A DNA stretch of 64,000 nt from an uncultured Nitrospirales bacterium (GTDB taxonomy: Bacteria > Nitrospirota > Nitrospiria > Nitrospirales > UBA8639): NCBI GenBank assembly GCA_951812745.1, contig OX638327.1:744001-808000 (forward strand). Reading direction: 5' to 3'. Positions 18,230 through 27,127 of this stretch are shown here, in pieces. The notes under the pieces are model-generated. The model saw only the letters and a program-made list of their open reading frames with translations. It searched no databases and was not told where the DNA came from. Each line of letters starts with the position of its first letter. Position 1 is the first letter of the stretch. The translations under genes were made by a program, and so were the position numbers.

Positions 18230-19207
18230 ATGCAAGCCTTTATTCTTCGCAACGTGCTCCAACGTCTCCTGCTGGTGTTCATCGTGTCCATCCTCGCGCA
18301 TTCGGTGATCCACCTGGCGCCGGGGGAACCCAGCGAGGTCGATCCGGCGAATCCCCGGATGAAGCCCGAAGACATTGCCAAGATTCGGGAGGCGTTTCAC
18401 CTCGACGCCCCCCTGTATATGCAATATGCCTATTGGATACGCGATCTCGCGTCCGGCGAACTGAAATCGTTCAAGGACAGCCAACCCGTCCTGGGAAAAA
18501 TCTGGCGCCGGTTTCTCAATTCCCTGCCGCTCTTCATCTGTGCCACGTTGCTCGTGTGGACCCTGGCGTTTCCCACCGGCATTCAGGCGGCGATGCATCG
18601 TGGGGCGGTGTATGACCGCACGACCACCTTTGCGGCGTACACCCTCATTTCCGTGCCGGGCTTCTTTTTGTCCTATATCGTGATTCTCTGGGTCGTGGAT
18701 CTGTTCGGGGTACCCGTGATCGGCTTGAAGACTTTCGGGATGGAACTGGCTCCCCCTCTCTTTCAAACGATGGACCGGATCTGGCACCTGGTCATTCCGT
18801 CGCTGATGTCCGCCCTGGGCGGGATGGCGATTCTGTCCCGGTACGTCCGCTCACAGATGCTGGAAGTCGTGGGGCAGGATTACGTGCGAACGGCGAGGGC
18901 GAAGGGCGCTACGGAGGACGTCGTGATCTACCGGCACGCGTTGCGCAACGCATTGTTGCCGTTCGTGACCATGTTCGGGTTTCTGTTGCCCGGGCTGATC
19001 GGCGGGTCGGTCATTTTCGAACAGATCTTCGCGTGGCCCGGGTTGGGCCGGTTGGGCTATGAAGCCATTCTCGCGAGAGATTTTCCGGTGATCCTGACCT
19101 TGAATTTTATTGCCGCGGTCTTGACGTTGGCGGGGACTTTGCTCTCGGACATTCTGTATGCCGTGGTGGACCCGCGAATCCGAACGGGGCTTCAAGGGGA
19201 TGGATGA
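18230..19207 (+). CDS. dppB: peptide ABC transporter permease (DppB/OppB type)
   Basis: First inner-membrane permease of the importer. It starts with the family N-terminus (LRNVLQRLLLVFIVSILAHS) and has about six membrane segments. The cytoplasmic EAA loop reads VVGQDYVRTARAKGATED near residue 212, and the end is VDPRIRTGLQ. The 325 residues are normal. ATG 18230 follows AAGGGG at about ten bases. The long hairpin at 18114-18156 precedes it. Confidence 0.92.
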   Translation: MQAFILRNVLQRLLLVFIVSILAHSVIHLAPGEPSEVDPANPRMKPEDIAKIREAFHLDAPLYMQYAYWIRDLASGELKSFKDSQPVLGKIWRRFLNSLPLFICATLLVWTLAFPTGIQAAMHRGAVYDRTTTFAAYTLISVPGFFLSYIVILWVVDLFGVPVIGLKTFGMELAPPLFQTMDRIWHLVIPSLMSALGGMAILSRYVRSQMLEVVGQDYVRTARAKGATEDVVIYRHALRNALLPFVTMFGFLLPGLIGGSVIFEQIFAWPGLGRLGYEAILARDFPVILTLNFIAAVLTLAGTLLSDILYAVVDPRIRTGLQGDG

Positions 19208-19213
19208 TGCTTG

Positions 19214-19302
19214 CCCCCCTCACCCCAGCCCTCTCCCGCCAGGGGAGAGAGAGGAGATGAAATTTCCTCTCCCTTGATGGGAGAGGATGAAGGTGAGGGT
19301 GG
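19214..19302. repeat. double family A repeat at the 5' end of dppC
   Basis: Two palindromes in tandem: CTCTCCCGCCAGGGGAGAG and CCTCTCCCTTGATGGGAGAGG. The downstream frame of dppC stays open through this stretch, giving a repeat-encoded peptide (SPQPSPARGERG). Confidence 0.75.
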
Positions 19303-19318
19303 TCATGATGAAGGAACC

Positions 19319-20302
19319 GTGGACAACGTGTCAGACCTGACAAAGAACCCGAAGCCGCCTGTTGAGGAACTCCCGCCTTCGGAAACGCCGTGGCAGGAAT
19401 CCCTCCGGTTGTTTCGCAAGGATCGTTTGGCGGTGGCGGGGGCCTACGTCCTGCTGTTGCTCCTGTTGACGGCGGTATTCGGAAAAGTCCTGACCGAATG
19501 GGTGGTCGTGTTCGATCCCGAAGTCGTCCGCCTGCCGGAAAAATTTCTGCCGCCCTTGACCGTCTCGTCCCCCGACGAGATCTCCGCCCATGATCGACCG
19601 TTCGGCGGCATCTATCTGTTGGGCACGGACGAATTGGGCCGAGACGTGTTCGCGCGCATGCTCCAGGGGTCTTTCGTGTCGTTGTCCATCGGGTTTATCG
19701 CGGTCGGCATTTCCCTGGCGATCGGTATTCTATTGGGCGGGTTGTCCGGGTTTTATGGAAACGTCAGGCTCGGCGTGGTGACGGTCGATACTCTCATCAT
19801 GCGGTTTACCGACGTGATGTTGTGTTTCCCGACCTTTTTTCTGATCCTCACGGTGGTTGCCCTCCTGCCGCCCAGTATCTATAACATCATGATCGTGATC
19901 GGGCTGACGAGTTGGATGGGGACTGCCCGGTTCGTCCGTGCCGAATTTCTGGCGTTACGCAAACAGGATTTCGTGGTAGCCGCCACGTCGATCGGGGCCC
20001 GGGACCGCCGCGTGATTTTTGCGCACATGGTGCCCAATGCCATCGCCCCCGTGTTGGTCTCGGCTACCATCGGCGTGGCCACGGCCATCCTGACCGAATC
20101 GGGCTTGAGCTTTCTCGGATTCGGCGTGCAACCGCCGTATGCTACGTGGGGCAATATCCTGGCCGACGGCAAGGGGTTTATCTTCGACGCCCCCTGGCTC
20201 TTTTTTATTCCGGGCATGGCGATTCTGGTGGTCGTGTTGGCGTTCAATCTCGTCGGGGAAGGACTGCGTGAAGCCCTCAATCCGAAACTGCGGAGACGTT
20301 GA
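19319..20302 (+). CDS. dppC: peptide ABC transporter permease (DppC/OppC type)
   Basis: Second permease. An N-terminal cytoplasmic stretch is followed by SLRLFRKDRLAVAGAYVLLL, the usual DppC entry into the first membrane helix. YLLGTDELGRDVFARML is the family signature, and the EAA loop lies near IGARDRRVIFAHMVPNAI. The frame is open back to TTG 19211, but that part is the family A repeat. I placed the start at GTG 19319, after AAGGA. ATG 19274, inside the repeat, is an alternative that would give a repeat-derived N-terminus. Confidence 0.9.
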   Translation: MDNVSDLTKNPKPPVEELPPSETPWQESLRLFRKDRLAVAGAYVLLLLLLTAVFGKVLTEWVVVFDPEVVRLPEKFLPPLTVSSPDEISAHDRPFGGIYLLGTDELGRDVFARMLQGSFVSLSIGFIAVGISLAIGILLGGLSGFYGNVRLGVVTVDTLIMRFTDVMLCFPTFFLILTVVALLPPSIYNIMIVIGLTSWMGTARFVRAEFLALRKQDFVVAATSIGARDRRVIFAHMVPNAIAPVLVSATIGVATAILTESGLSFLGFGVQPPYATWGNILADGKGFIFDAPWLFFIPGMAILVVVLAFNLVGEGLREALNPKLRRR

Positions 20303-20305
20303 CCC

Positions 20306-21289
20306 GTGAACGCCGCACCCCATCTCCTGGAGGTGTCGCATCTCTCCACGTCCTTCTTCTCGGACCAGGGAGAAATTCGAGCCGTCGAGGACGTCAGCTT
20401 CTCGGTACAGCCGGGCCAGACCGTGGCGCTCGTCGGAGAATCGGGGTGCGGAAAATCCGTGACGGCCCTGTCCATCATGCAGTTGGTGGATTTTCCGGGA
20501 AGGGTGGTGAGCGGCCAGGTGGTGTTTAAGGGTTCGGATCTGCTGACCTTGCCCGATAAGGACATTCGACGAATACGCGGCAACCAAATCGGCATGGTCT
20601 TTCAGGAACCCATGACGTCGCTGAATCCGGTCTTCACGATCGGCGATCAGATCGGGGAGGTGTTGGACATTCATACGACCCTGACCAAACGCGCGATCCG
20701 GCAGGAAGTCATTCGCCTCCTGGAGAAAGTCCATATCCCTTCACCGGACAAGCGCATCGATCAATACCCGCACGAAATGTCCGGCGGCATGAAACAGCGG
20801 GTAATGATTGCCATGGCCCTGGCGTGCCAACCCGACTTGCTTATCGCCGATGAACCCACCACGGCGTTGGACGTGACCATCCAGGCGCAGATCCTGGAGT
20901 TGTTAAAAGAACTGCAACGGGACATGGGTATGGCGATCCTGCTGATCACGCATAACCTGGGCGTCGTGGCGCAATTCGCACAGGACGTCATCGTGATGTA
21001 CGCCAGCCGGATCGTGGAACGCGCGAGTGTGCCGCAACTCTTTGCCACTCCGTCCCATCCGTATACGCGGGCGCTGTTGCGCTCGTTGCCGACGCCCGGC
21101 GCGCGGGAAACCCGGCTCGAATCGATCCCGGGTACGGTTCCTTCTCCTCTGCTGTATTGCCGAGGCTGCCACTTTTCGACCCGGTGTCCGGACGTGTTGG
21201 ACCGTTGCCCGGACGAGGAACCGCCGCTCGTTGAAATCAAACCGGGCCATGAAGTCGTGTGCTGGTTGCATCAACCCGGGAGACCGTAA
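20306..21289 (+). CDS. dppD: peptide ABC transporter ATPase (DppD/OppD type)
   Basis: Cytoplasmic ATPase of the importer. It has Walker A GESGCGKS near residue 44, the signature [11 protein letters not shown], and Walker [13 protein letters not shown]. The C-terminal oligopeptide-transporter extension carries a cysteine cluster ([17 protein letters not shown]), which in relatives binds an iron-sulfur cluster. GTG start three bases after dppC. Confidence 0.94.
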   Translation: MNAAPHLLEVSHLSTSFFSDQGEIRAVEDVSFSVQPGQTVALVGESGCGKSVTALSIMQLVDFPGRVVSGQVVFKGSDLLTLPDKDIRRIRGNQIGMVFQEPMTSLNPVFTIGDQIGEVLDIHTTLTKRAIRQEVIRLLEKVHIPSPDKRIDQYPHEMSGGMKQRVMIAMALACQPDLLIADEPTTALDVTIQAQILELLKELQRDMGMAILLITHNLGVVAQFAQDVIVMYASRIVERASVPQLFATPSHPYTRALLRSLPTPGARETRLESIPGTVPSPLLYCRGCHFSTRCPDVLDRCPDEEPPLVEIKPGHEVVCWLHQPGRP

Positions 21290-21293
21290 CGTC

Positions 21294-22292
21294 GTGGATT
21301 TGGCATCACCGAACGGACAATCCCTGCTTGAAGTCGTGAACCTCACGAAATATTTCCCGGTCCGAAGCGGCCTCTTCTCGAACGTGTCCGCGTGGGTCAA
21401 GGCCGTGGATGACGTGACGTTCGACATCAAGTCCGGGGAAACCTTCGGGTTGGTCGGGGAGTCCGGTTGCGGCAAAACCACCGTGGGCCGTACCGTGCTG
21501 CGGTTGCAGGCGCCCACCGGCGGTGACGTGTTTTTCGAAGGCCGCAACCTGTTTACCATGGATGCTAAGACGTTGCGGTCCACGCGCCGCCGGATGCAGA
21601 TCGTGTTTCAGGATCCCTACAGCTCACTGAACCCTCGCATGACCGTCGGCTCCATCGTGGGCGAGCCGCTCAAGGTCCATCACCTGGCCAAAGGCCGGGA
21701 TCTGACGGAGCGGGTGTGTCAACTTCTCGACCGCGTGGGCCTGAGGCCGGATCATTACTCGCGGTACCCGCATGAATTTTCCGGGGGCCAACGCCAGCGG
21801 ATCGGCATTGCGCGCGCCCTGGCGCTGAACCCGAAGCTGATCGTGTGCGATGAAGCGGTCTCGGCCCTGGACGTGTCGATTCAAGCGCAGATCATCAACC
21901 TGCTCAAGGATCTGCAGGCCGAGTATCACCTGTCCTACTTGTTCATCACGCACGACCTGAACGTGGTCCAGTACCTGGCTGATCGGATCGCCGTGATGTA
22001 TTTGGGAAAGCTGGCGGAAGTGGCTCCTGCCGGCACCCTCTTCTCCGACGCCAAACATCCCTACACCCAGGCCCTGCTTTCCGCCAACCCGTTACCGGAT
22101 CCCGCGGTGAAACACGAACGCATCCTGCTGCCGGGCGACGTGCCGACGCCGCTGAACCCGCCCTCCGGCTGCCGGTTCCACACGCGCTGCCCGCACGTGA
22201 TGGACCATTGCAAAACCACCGACCCGCCCCTGATCCAAATCGGCAAACCGGAAGCCGGCCACAAAGTCTGGTGCCATTTGTATTCCGGTTAA
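21294..22292 (+). CDS. dppF: peptide ABC transporter ATPase (DppF/OppF type)
   Basis: Partner ATPase to DppD. Walker A is GESGCGKTT near residue 57, the signature is [18 protein letters not shown], and Walker B is [12 protein letters not shown]. It ends with the C-terminal cysteine segment [14 protein letters not shown]. The frame is open far upstream over dppD; GTG 21294, five bases after the dppD stop, gives the family N-terminus. It completes a set of binding protein, two permeases and two ATPases. Confidence 0.93.
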   Translation: MDLASPNGQSLLEVVNLTKYFPVRSGLFSNVSAWVKAVDDVTFDIKSGETFGLVGESGCGKTTVGRTVLRLQAPTGGDVFFEGRNLFTMDAKTLRSTRRRMQIVFQDPYSSLNPRMTVGSIVGEPLKVHHLAKGRDLTERVCQLLDRVGLRPDHYSRYPHEFSGGQRQRIGIARALALNPKLIVCDEAVSALDVSIQAQIINLLKDLQAEYHLSYLFITHDLNVVQYLADRIAVMYLGKLAEVAPAGTLFSDAKHPYTQALLSANPLPDPAVKHERILLPGDVPTPLNPPSGCRFHTRCPHVMDHCKTTDPPLIQIGKPEAGHKVWCHLYSG

Positions 22293-22666
22293 CGACAAGC
22301 GTGTCGGATTACGCTACGCTAATCCGACCTACGCACTGTCATTCCCGACGCTTGTCCCCGACGTTCTTAATCGGGGATCCATGCGATATCCGGGAATCCA
22401 GTGTCTTTCTCTTCACGGACAAAACAAGAAAAAACCCTGGATCCCCGATCAGGTCGGGGATGACGGAAAAAGACAAAACCTTCGTAGGCCGGATTAGCCG
22501 AAGGCGTAATCCGACAACGACCCCACTCTGGTGTCTCGTGCCTGGTGACAAAAAAGGTATCAGCGAGACAGAAGGTGCAGTTATGGTGACAAATAGCGCA
22601 TAAACAGATCCTTATTGTATATAAAAAAGGTGCAAAACAGATCCATTTTGGTGCTAAACAGCATAT
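22293..22666. repeat. 374-base gap with dispersed repeats (families C and E)
   Basis: Family C copies of opposite orientation (GTCGGATTACGCTACGCTAA at 22304; GGATTAGCCGAAGGCGTAAT at 22491) bracket two family E copies built around TGGATCCCCGATCAGGTCGG. A further C copy is at about 47575 and E-like ones are at 55656-55746 and 63921. No gene or clear promoter is visible. Confidence 0.6.
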
Positions 22667-23485
22667 TTATGGCAACTCCCGTTCCCACTCGAACACGTTG
22701 CGCTCGATGAAGATAAAGGCGGCGATCCACAAAAAGGCGTCCCAGAAATCGAGGAAGGTGCCGAAGATGCCCCAATACATCGCTGCACCCGCGATGACGG
22801 CGTAGAGCAGGTACTTGGCGCGTCGGCTTATAACCGCAAACCAGCCGGGGAACAACCTTTTAACACCCGGCCGCACGTCAAGCTCCAACAGGGCCAGGAT
22901 CAGGAGCCATGTACCGGAGTTCACGACGTCAACCCAGGCCAGCCGCGTTGCCTGAACTAGGGTGCAGGCTTCGGCCAGGGTCCTGGTCTGCTCGTTGACG
23001 AACAGGTCTCCGGTGATCCCGGCGCAGTTGCCGGCGTTCAGGGCTTGGTACTCGTCGAGTTCAACGAGCAAAGCGAACTGCTTCACTGCCCAGGCGCAGG
23101 CGTCCGGGATGCTCGTGGATACGTACAGGCCAAAGCCGAGTGCTTTGCCGAGATACCCGGCAAATGCGTACACAATTACGACGTAGCACAGGGCACGAAG
23201 ACCCCTGATGACAAGGCCGATGGGTCGCTTCAGCATTTTGTCGGATAGCTGGCAGGTTTCCAGTTCGAACAGCAGTAACAGGATCACCCACGCGGCGGTG
23301 TCGATGCTCGGCGCAAACCCCTCGATGATCTGCGCGAACGGCAGGCCGTCCCGGAAGACGTGGGAAGCGGCTTCCCAATCGTCCTTGAAGAACAGCGCCG
23401 CGTTGGCGACCAGGGCCGCATACACCAGATATTTGAAAACGGAAAACCAGTCGACTCTGTTCATTTGGAGTATCGGGTCATGCAT
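22667..23485 (-). CDS. hypothetical multi-pass membrane protein
   Basis: Not recognised. The 272 residues have about six hydrophobic segments, and the two halves look loosely alike: VFKYLVYAALVANAALFF near the start and AKYLLYAVIAGAAMYWG near the end. Each is followed by an acidic Asp/Trp-rich stretch. A central soluble loop (about residues 125-175) contains two cysteines. No ribosome site precedes ATG 23485; ATG at residue 8 is an alternative. It is isolated between repeat clusters and has no partner gene, which fits an acquired cargo gene. Confidence 0.6.
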   Translation of the reverse strand: MHDPILQMNRVDWFSVFKYLVYAALVANAALFFKDDWEAASHVFRDGLPFAQIIEGFAPSIDTAAWVILLLLFELETCQLSDKMLKRPIGLVIRGLRALCYVVIVYAFAGYLGKALGFGLYVSTSIPDACAWAVKQFALLVELDEYQALNAGNCAGITGDLFVNEQTRTLAEACTLVQATRLAWVDVVNSGTWLLILALLELDVRPGVKRLFPGWFAVISRRAKYLLYAVIAGAAMYWGIFGTFLDFWDAFLWIAAFIFIERNVFEWERELP

Positions 23486-23513
23486 GTCTGTGTTGATTCA
23501 TTCGTTGACAATT

Positions 23514-23622
23514 CCCCCTCACCCCAACCCTCTCCCGCCAGGGGAGAGGGAGCCACTTTTAAATTCCCGCTTCTCAACACCCTCTCCCCACCGTGGGAGA
23601 GGGCAGGGTGAGGGGGGTAGCG
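23514..23622. repeat. pair of inverted family A repeats
   Basis: One copy (CCCTCACCCCAACCCTCTCC then CGCCAGGGGAGAGGG) and one reversed copy (CCCTCTCCCCACCGTGGGAG then AGGGCAGGGTGAGGGG) are separated by about 35 bases. Together they form a large dyad. Confidence 0.75.
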
Positions 23623-23656
23623 TAACCCGACAGCGGGGCCGTTACCAAGTCCCGCC

Positions 23657-23686
23657 TTGCGGGAGCGGAAGGCCGGTCCGTATAAT
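23657..23686 (+). promoter_or_regulatory. possible promoter of the Memo-like gene
   Basis: A perfect -10 (TATAAT, 23681-23686) lies 60 bases before the ATG. The -35 is only half matched (TTGCGG, 23657-23662, 18-base spacer). Confidence 0.45.
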
Positions 23687-23745
23687 CGTCAATTCGTGTA
23701 AAAAGAGCCTCGCGCATCGATGATACCGGAACAACTGGAGTGTAA

Positions 23746-24996
23746 ATGACAGAGCAGGGCAACGAACCGAAGCCTTACCCCGCACTTCGCAATATTCAGT
23801 ATTCGCCCATGAAGCAGGGGGAGGAGCACTACATCGTCTTGTGGGATCCCTCCGGGTTGAGTGCCGAAAAGCTTATCATCCCGCTCAACTTTTTCCATCT
23901 GTTTCAATTTCTGGACGGCGAGCATTCCCCGGAACAAATCGGCGTCGAATACCTGAAGAAATTCGGCGAATTCCTGATGCCGGACAAGCTCGACCGGCTC
24001 ATTGCCGACCTGGATGAAAAGCTCTTTCTGGAAGGCGACCGCTACGAGGCGGCGAAAGCCCAAGCAGTGAAGGCGTATCGAGACGCGCCGGCGCGGAAAC
24101 CCCGTTTCGCCGGCAAGAGCTACGAAGCCGACCCGCAGAAACTGCGCGAACAACTTGCGGGATTTTTCACGTCCAAGGAAGGGCCGAGCCCCGATCCTTC
24201 CGAGAATCAGGGGAAGCCGATCAAGGGGCTGGTCGTGCCGAATTACGACGTGAACGTCGCCGGGCCGCTCTATGCATGGGCCTATAAAGAACTGCGGGAG
24301 GCGGAGGCGCCGGACGTCTATATTCTCTTCGGGACGGCCCACGCCGGTCTGACGGAGCCGGTGGCCGTGACGGATAAGGCCTTCGAAAGCCCGTTGGGGA
24401 TCGTGCCGGTCAATCGACCGCTCATGGAGATGTTACGGTCCAAGGGTGGTGACGCGTTGTTCGCGGATGAGTTGCGGCATGAAACGGAACACAGCATCGA
24501 ATTTCAGTTGCCCTTTCTTCAGGAGACCGTGGGCAGAGAGCAGTCCATCTCGATCGTCCCGGTTTTGTCGGCGTTTCCGCCCGGGTCTTTGATTGCTCCG
24601 GCCCTCAAAGACGTGGCCGATCAGGTTGAAGCGTTTGTGTCGCTGCTGAAAGACGCGATTGCCGCGTCGGGGCAGAAGGTCTGTCTCATTGCCAGTGCGA
24701 ACCTCGCGCATATCGGCCTTCGTTATGGCGATGAAAAGGCTCCCACGGATTTTTCGTTCCACCGCTGCATGCAAACCGACCTGGAAATGCTGAAACACGT
24801 CGAAAACGTGGATGCCCGGGGTTTTGCCGAATTTCTGCTCAAGGAACAGGACCGCCGCCACGTCCTGGGCTTCTCGGCGATGTATCTGCTGTTGCGAGTG
24901 ATCGAGGCGGAAAAAGGTGAGATCCTGCGCTACGACCGGGAAATCGTGGATCAATTCAACTCCACCACCACCTACGCCAGCGCCGCATTTTTTTAA
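23746..24996 (+). CDS. Memo-family (AmmeMemoRadiSam protein B) protein with extra N-terminal domain
   Basis: Residues about 160-416 match the Memo/AMMECR-linked family: GTAHAGLTEPVAV corresponds to the usual GPNHTG block and TEHSIEFQLPFLQ to EHSLEVQLPFLQ. The usual first block PHAGYxYSG reads PNYDVNVAGPLYAW here, so a metal-site His is replaced. The N-terminal 130 residues (LFQFLDGEHSPEQIG, then LDRLIADLDEKLFL) look like a small PqqD-like winged domain. No AMMECR1 or radical SAM partner is adjacent. ATG 23746 has GGAGTG upstream. The catalytic status is doubtful. Confidence 0.82.
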   Translation: MTEQGNEPKPYPALRNIQYSPMKQGEEHYIVLWDPSGLSAEKLIIPLNFFHLFQFLDGEHSPEQIGVEYLKKFGEFLMPDKLDRLIADLDEKLFLEGDRYEAAKAQAVKAYRDAPARKPRFAGKSYEADPQKLREQLAGFFTSKEGPSPDPSENQGKPIKGLVVPNYDVNVAGPLYAWAYKELREAEAPDVYILFGTAHAGLTEPVAVTDKAFESPLGIVPVNRPLMEMLRSKGGDALFADELRHETEHSIEFQLPFLQETVGREQSISIVPVLSAFPPGSLIAPALKDVADQVEAFVSLLKDAIAASGQKVCLIASANLAHIGLRYGDEKAPTDFSFHRCMQTDLEMLKHVENVDARGFAEFLLKEQDRRHVLGFSAMYLLLRVIEAEKGEILRYDREIVDQFNSTTTYASAAFF

Positions 24997-25018
24997 GAAG
25001 CCGGCCTGGTCTCCGGCC

Positions 25019-25549
25019 TTACTCTTCCTCCACGTGGACAGTCACGGTCACGGGTTCCAATGGATTGTCCTGGGGGTCCCGTTCCAAGGCCACGATCTGA
25101 TCCACCACGTCCATGCCTTTCCTGACTTTCCCGAAGACGGTATAGGTCCGGTCCAGGCTGCTCGTATCCTCCACGCAGATAAAAAACTGTGATCCATTGT
25201 CGTTGACGTCACGGGTTCGATCGTCGTTCCGTGGCATTTTGGCCATGGAGACCGTGCCGCGGCGGTGTGGCTGGTCACTGGGTTCCGGGATCAGGCCGAA
25301 GCCCGGCCCTCCGGTGCCGTGCAGGGTGCGATCCGGGTCTTTGCTGAGCGGGTCTCCCCCTTGGATGATGAAGCCCGGCACGACGCGGTGAAAAGTCGTG
25401 CCATTGTAGAATCCGATCTTGACGAGGTTCAGAAAGTTGTCTACGTGCCGAGGAGCCACGTCCGCGTAAAACTGGATCAGAATGTTGCCGAATTTGGTGG
25501 AGATGATGACCTTGGGATTTTTTTTCTTGAAGGTCAGGGGCGCACTCAT
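25019..25549 (-). CDS. peptidyl-prolyl cis-trans isomerase, cyclophilin type
   Basis: Proline isomerase. It has VIISTKFGNILIQFYADVAP, the catalytic block FHRVVPGFIIQGGDP with the key Arg, and SQFFICVED for the substrate groove. There is no signal peptide, so it is cytoplasmic. The 176 residues are typical of the short bacterial class. It converges with the Memo-like gene. Confidence 0.93.
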   Translation of the reverse strand: MSAPLTFKKKNPKVIISTKFGNILIQFYADVAPRHVDNFLNLVKIGFYNGTTFHRVVPGFIIQGGDPLSKDPDRTLHGTGGPGFGLIPEPSDQPHRRGTVSMAKMPRNDDRTRDVNDNGSQFFICVEDTSSLDRTYTVFGKVRKGMDVVDQIVALERDPQDNPLEPVTVTVHVEEE

Positions 25550-25631
25550 CGGCCGACTGTATCAAGGCGGGCGGACGTTCGGCAACCATTGCCGTCGCAG
25601 GCCACGCTCCCGTGGTTGCGGCCCGGAGGTT

Positions 25632-26945
25632 CTATGGTTTTTCCAGCCGTGCCAGGCCATCCGCCGGTCGGATGCCGAGCCAGCATAAGGCGCCGATGAA
25701 TGCCAGGACTGCCCCGACCGCGAGTGCGACGGTCCATCCGAATTGGTCCGCGATCCAGGGCGTGAGCGTAGGGGAGAGAGTGCCGCCCAGATTGGCGCCG
25801 GTATTCATCACCCCGGAGAGGGTTCCGGCGTGGGCTTTTGACAGATCCACAGTCGAACTCCAAAACGCGCCGATGGTGAAATACAGCCAACCTGCGCCCA
25901 AGGATAACAAGGCCAGGGCGGTGAAGGGATCATCGATCACCGCCCCTCCGATGATCGAGAGGGCTGCCAGTGCCATTCCCCAAGCCCCGACCCAGGGCCG
26001 GCCTTTGTTCAAGCCGAATCGTCCGGACAGGCGGTCCGTGATCCAGCCGCCGATTGGACAAAAGATCGTCATGGCTATAAAGGGGCTGGCGGCGAAGAGA
26101 GCGCCTCGCAGCACGCTGAAGTGTCGTACGTCCACGAGGTAAAGGTAAAACCAGGACAGATACACGTAGGCCACGTACCCGAAACAGGTATAACTCAAGA
26201 CCAGCCACCACACGCTTGGGGTTCGTGCAAAGGCTTTCCAGGGAACAGGTGTCGGGGCTTCAGGGACGCTCGGTAAGGGCGCGTTGCCACGGATCAGCAC
26301 GGCTTCCCTGGCGTTGACCCGTGGATGCGCTTCCGGCCGGTCCGTGGCAAACCAGAACCACAGCACGGCGATGAGGACGCCGAGACCTCCGGCCCAATAA
26401 AAGGCCGTTTGCCAGCCGTAATTCACCATGATCCACGCCGTGATTGGGGGGGTGAGCGCGGAGCCGATCCCGATGCCGCTGATCGTGATTGCGATGCCGA
26501 GGCCTCGCTCATGCGGGCCGCACCAATTGGCCACGGTCCGATTGAAATTCGGCAAGGCCGCGGCTTCCCCGACGCCGATCAGGAATCGCACGATCATCAG
26601 CGATCCCCAAATACCCATGACCCCTGCGAGAAACGACGATGGGGCCAGGGCGGTCATTGCCGTAAAGAGCGACCACCACACCACGGCCAAGGTCAGGACC
26701 GTTCTGGGCCCCCAGCGGTCTCCCAGCCGTCCCCCGGGGATCTGAAACAGGGCATAGCCCAGGACAAACGCCGAGAAAATTTGTCCCATCTGGACGTTGG
26801 TGAGCCCGAGGGCCGGGATCATCTGCCGGGCCGTGACTGAGATATTGACCCGGTCAATATAGGTAATAATACTAATTGCCAGCAGGAGGGCCAGGATGGT
26901 CCAGCGTGTGTGGGATGGTTTGCGTTCGGCTGCGGGTTGGGACAT
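25632..26945 (-). CDS. MFS transporter, anion:cation symporter-like
   Basis: A 12-segment major facilitator. The first helix contains YIDRVNISV, the ACS-family hallmark. GYALFQIPGGRLGDRWGPR is the loop 2-3 motif, and GVGEAAALPNFNRTVANW is also typical of hexuronate/glucarate-type carriers. Organic anion uptake is likely, but the substrate is unknown. The start is ATG 26945 with GGAGGAGAG upstream; an in-frame start at 26972 lacks one. Transcribed away from the histone-like gene. Confidence 0.88.
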   Translation of the reverse strand: MSQPAAERKPSHTRWTILALLLAISIITYIDRVNISVTARQMIPALGLTNVQMGQIFSAFVLGYALFQIPGGRLGDRWGPRTVLTLAVVWWSLFTAMTALAPSSFLAGVMGIWGSLMIVRFLIGVGEAAALPNFNRTVANWCGPHERGLGIAITISGIGIGSALTPPITAWIMVNYGWQTAFYWAGGLGVLIAVLWFWFATDRPEAHPRVNAREAVLIRGNAPLPSVPEAPTPVPWKAFARTPSVWWLVLSYTCFGYVAYVYLSWFYLYLVDVRHFSVLRGALFAASPFIAMTIFCPIGGWITDRLSGRFGLNKGRPWVGAWGMALAALSIIGGAVIDDPFTALALLSLGAGWLYFTIGAFWSSTVDLSKAHAGTLSGVMNTGANLGGTLSPTLTPWIADQFGWTVALAVGAVLAFIGALCWLGIRPADGLARLEKP

Positions 26946-27127
26946 GGATTCTCTCCTCCCGGGTACGAGCACTGTAACGGGGTTTATTGGAGAATGCCAG
27001 ATCGTACGGCTATCGAGGGGAAGTTACTGGTTGAAACTTGGTCTTGGTCCGTGATAGAGGGAGCCGTTCGGTTTAGGGCTTTGAGGCATATTTCCTTACG
27101 CCATACAAAATCAGGAGGTAAAGGACA

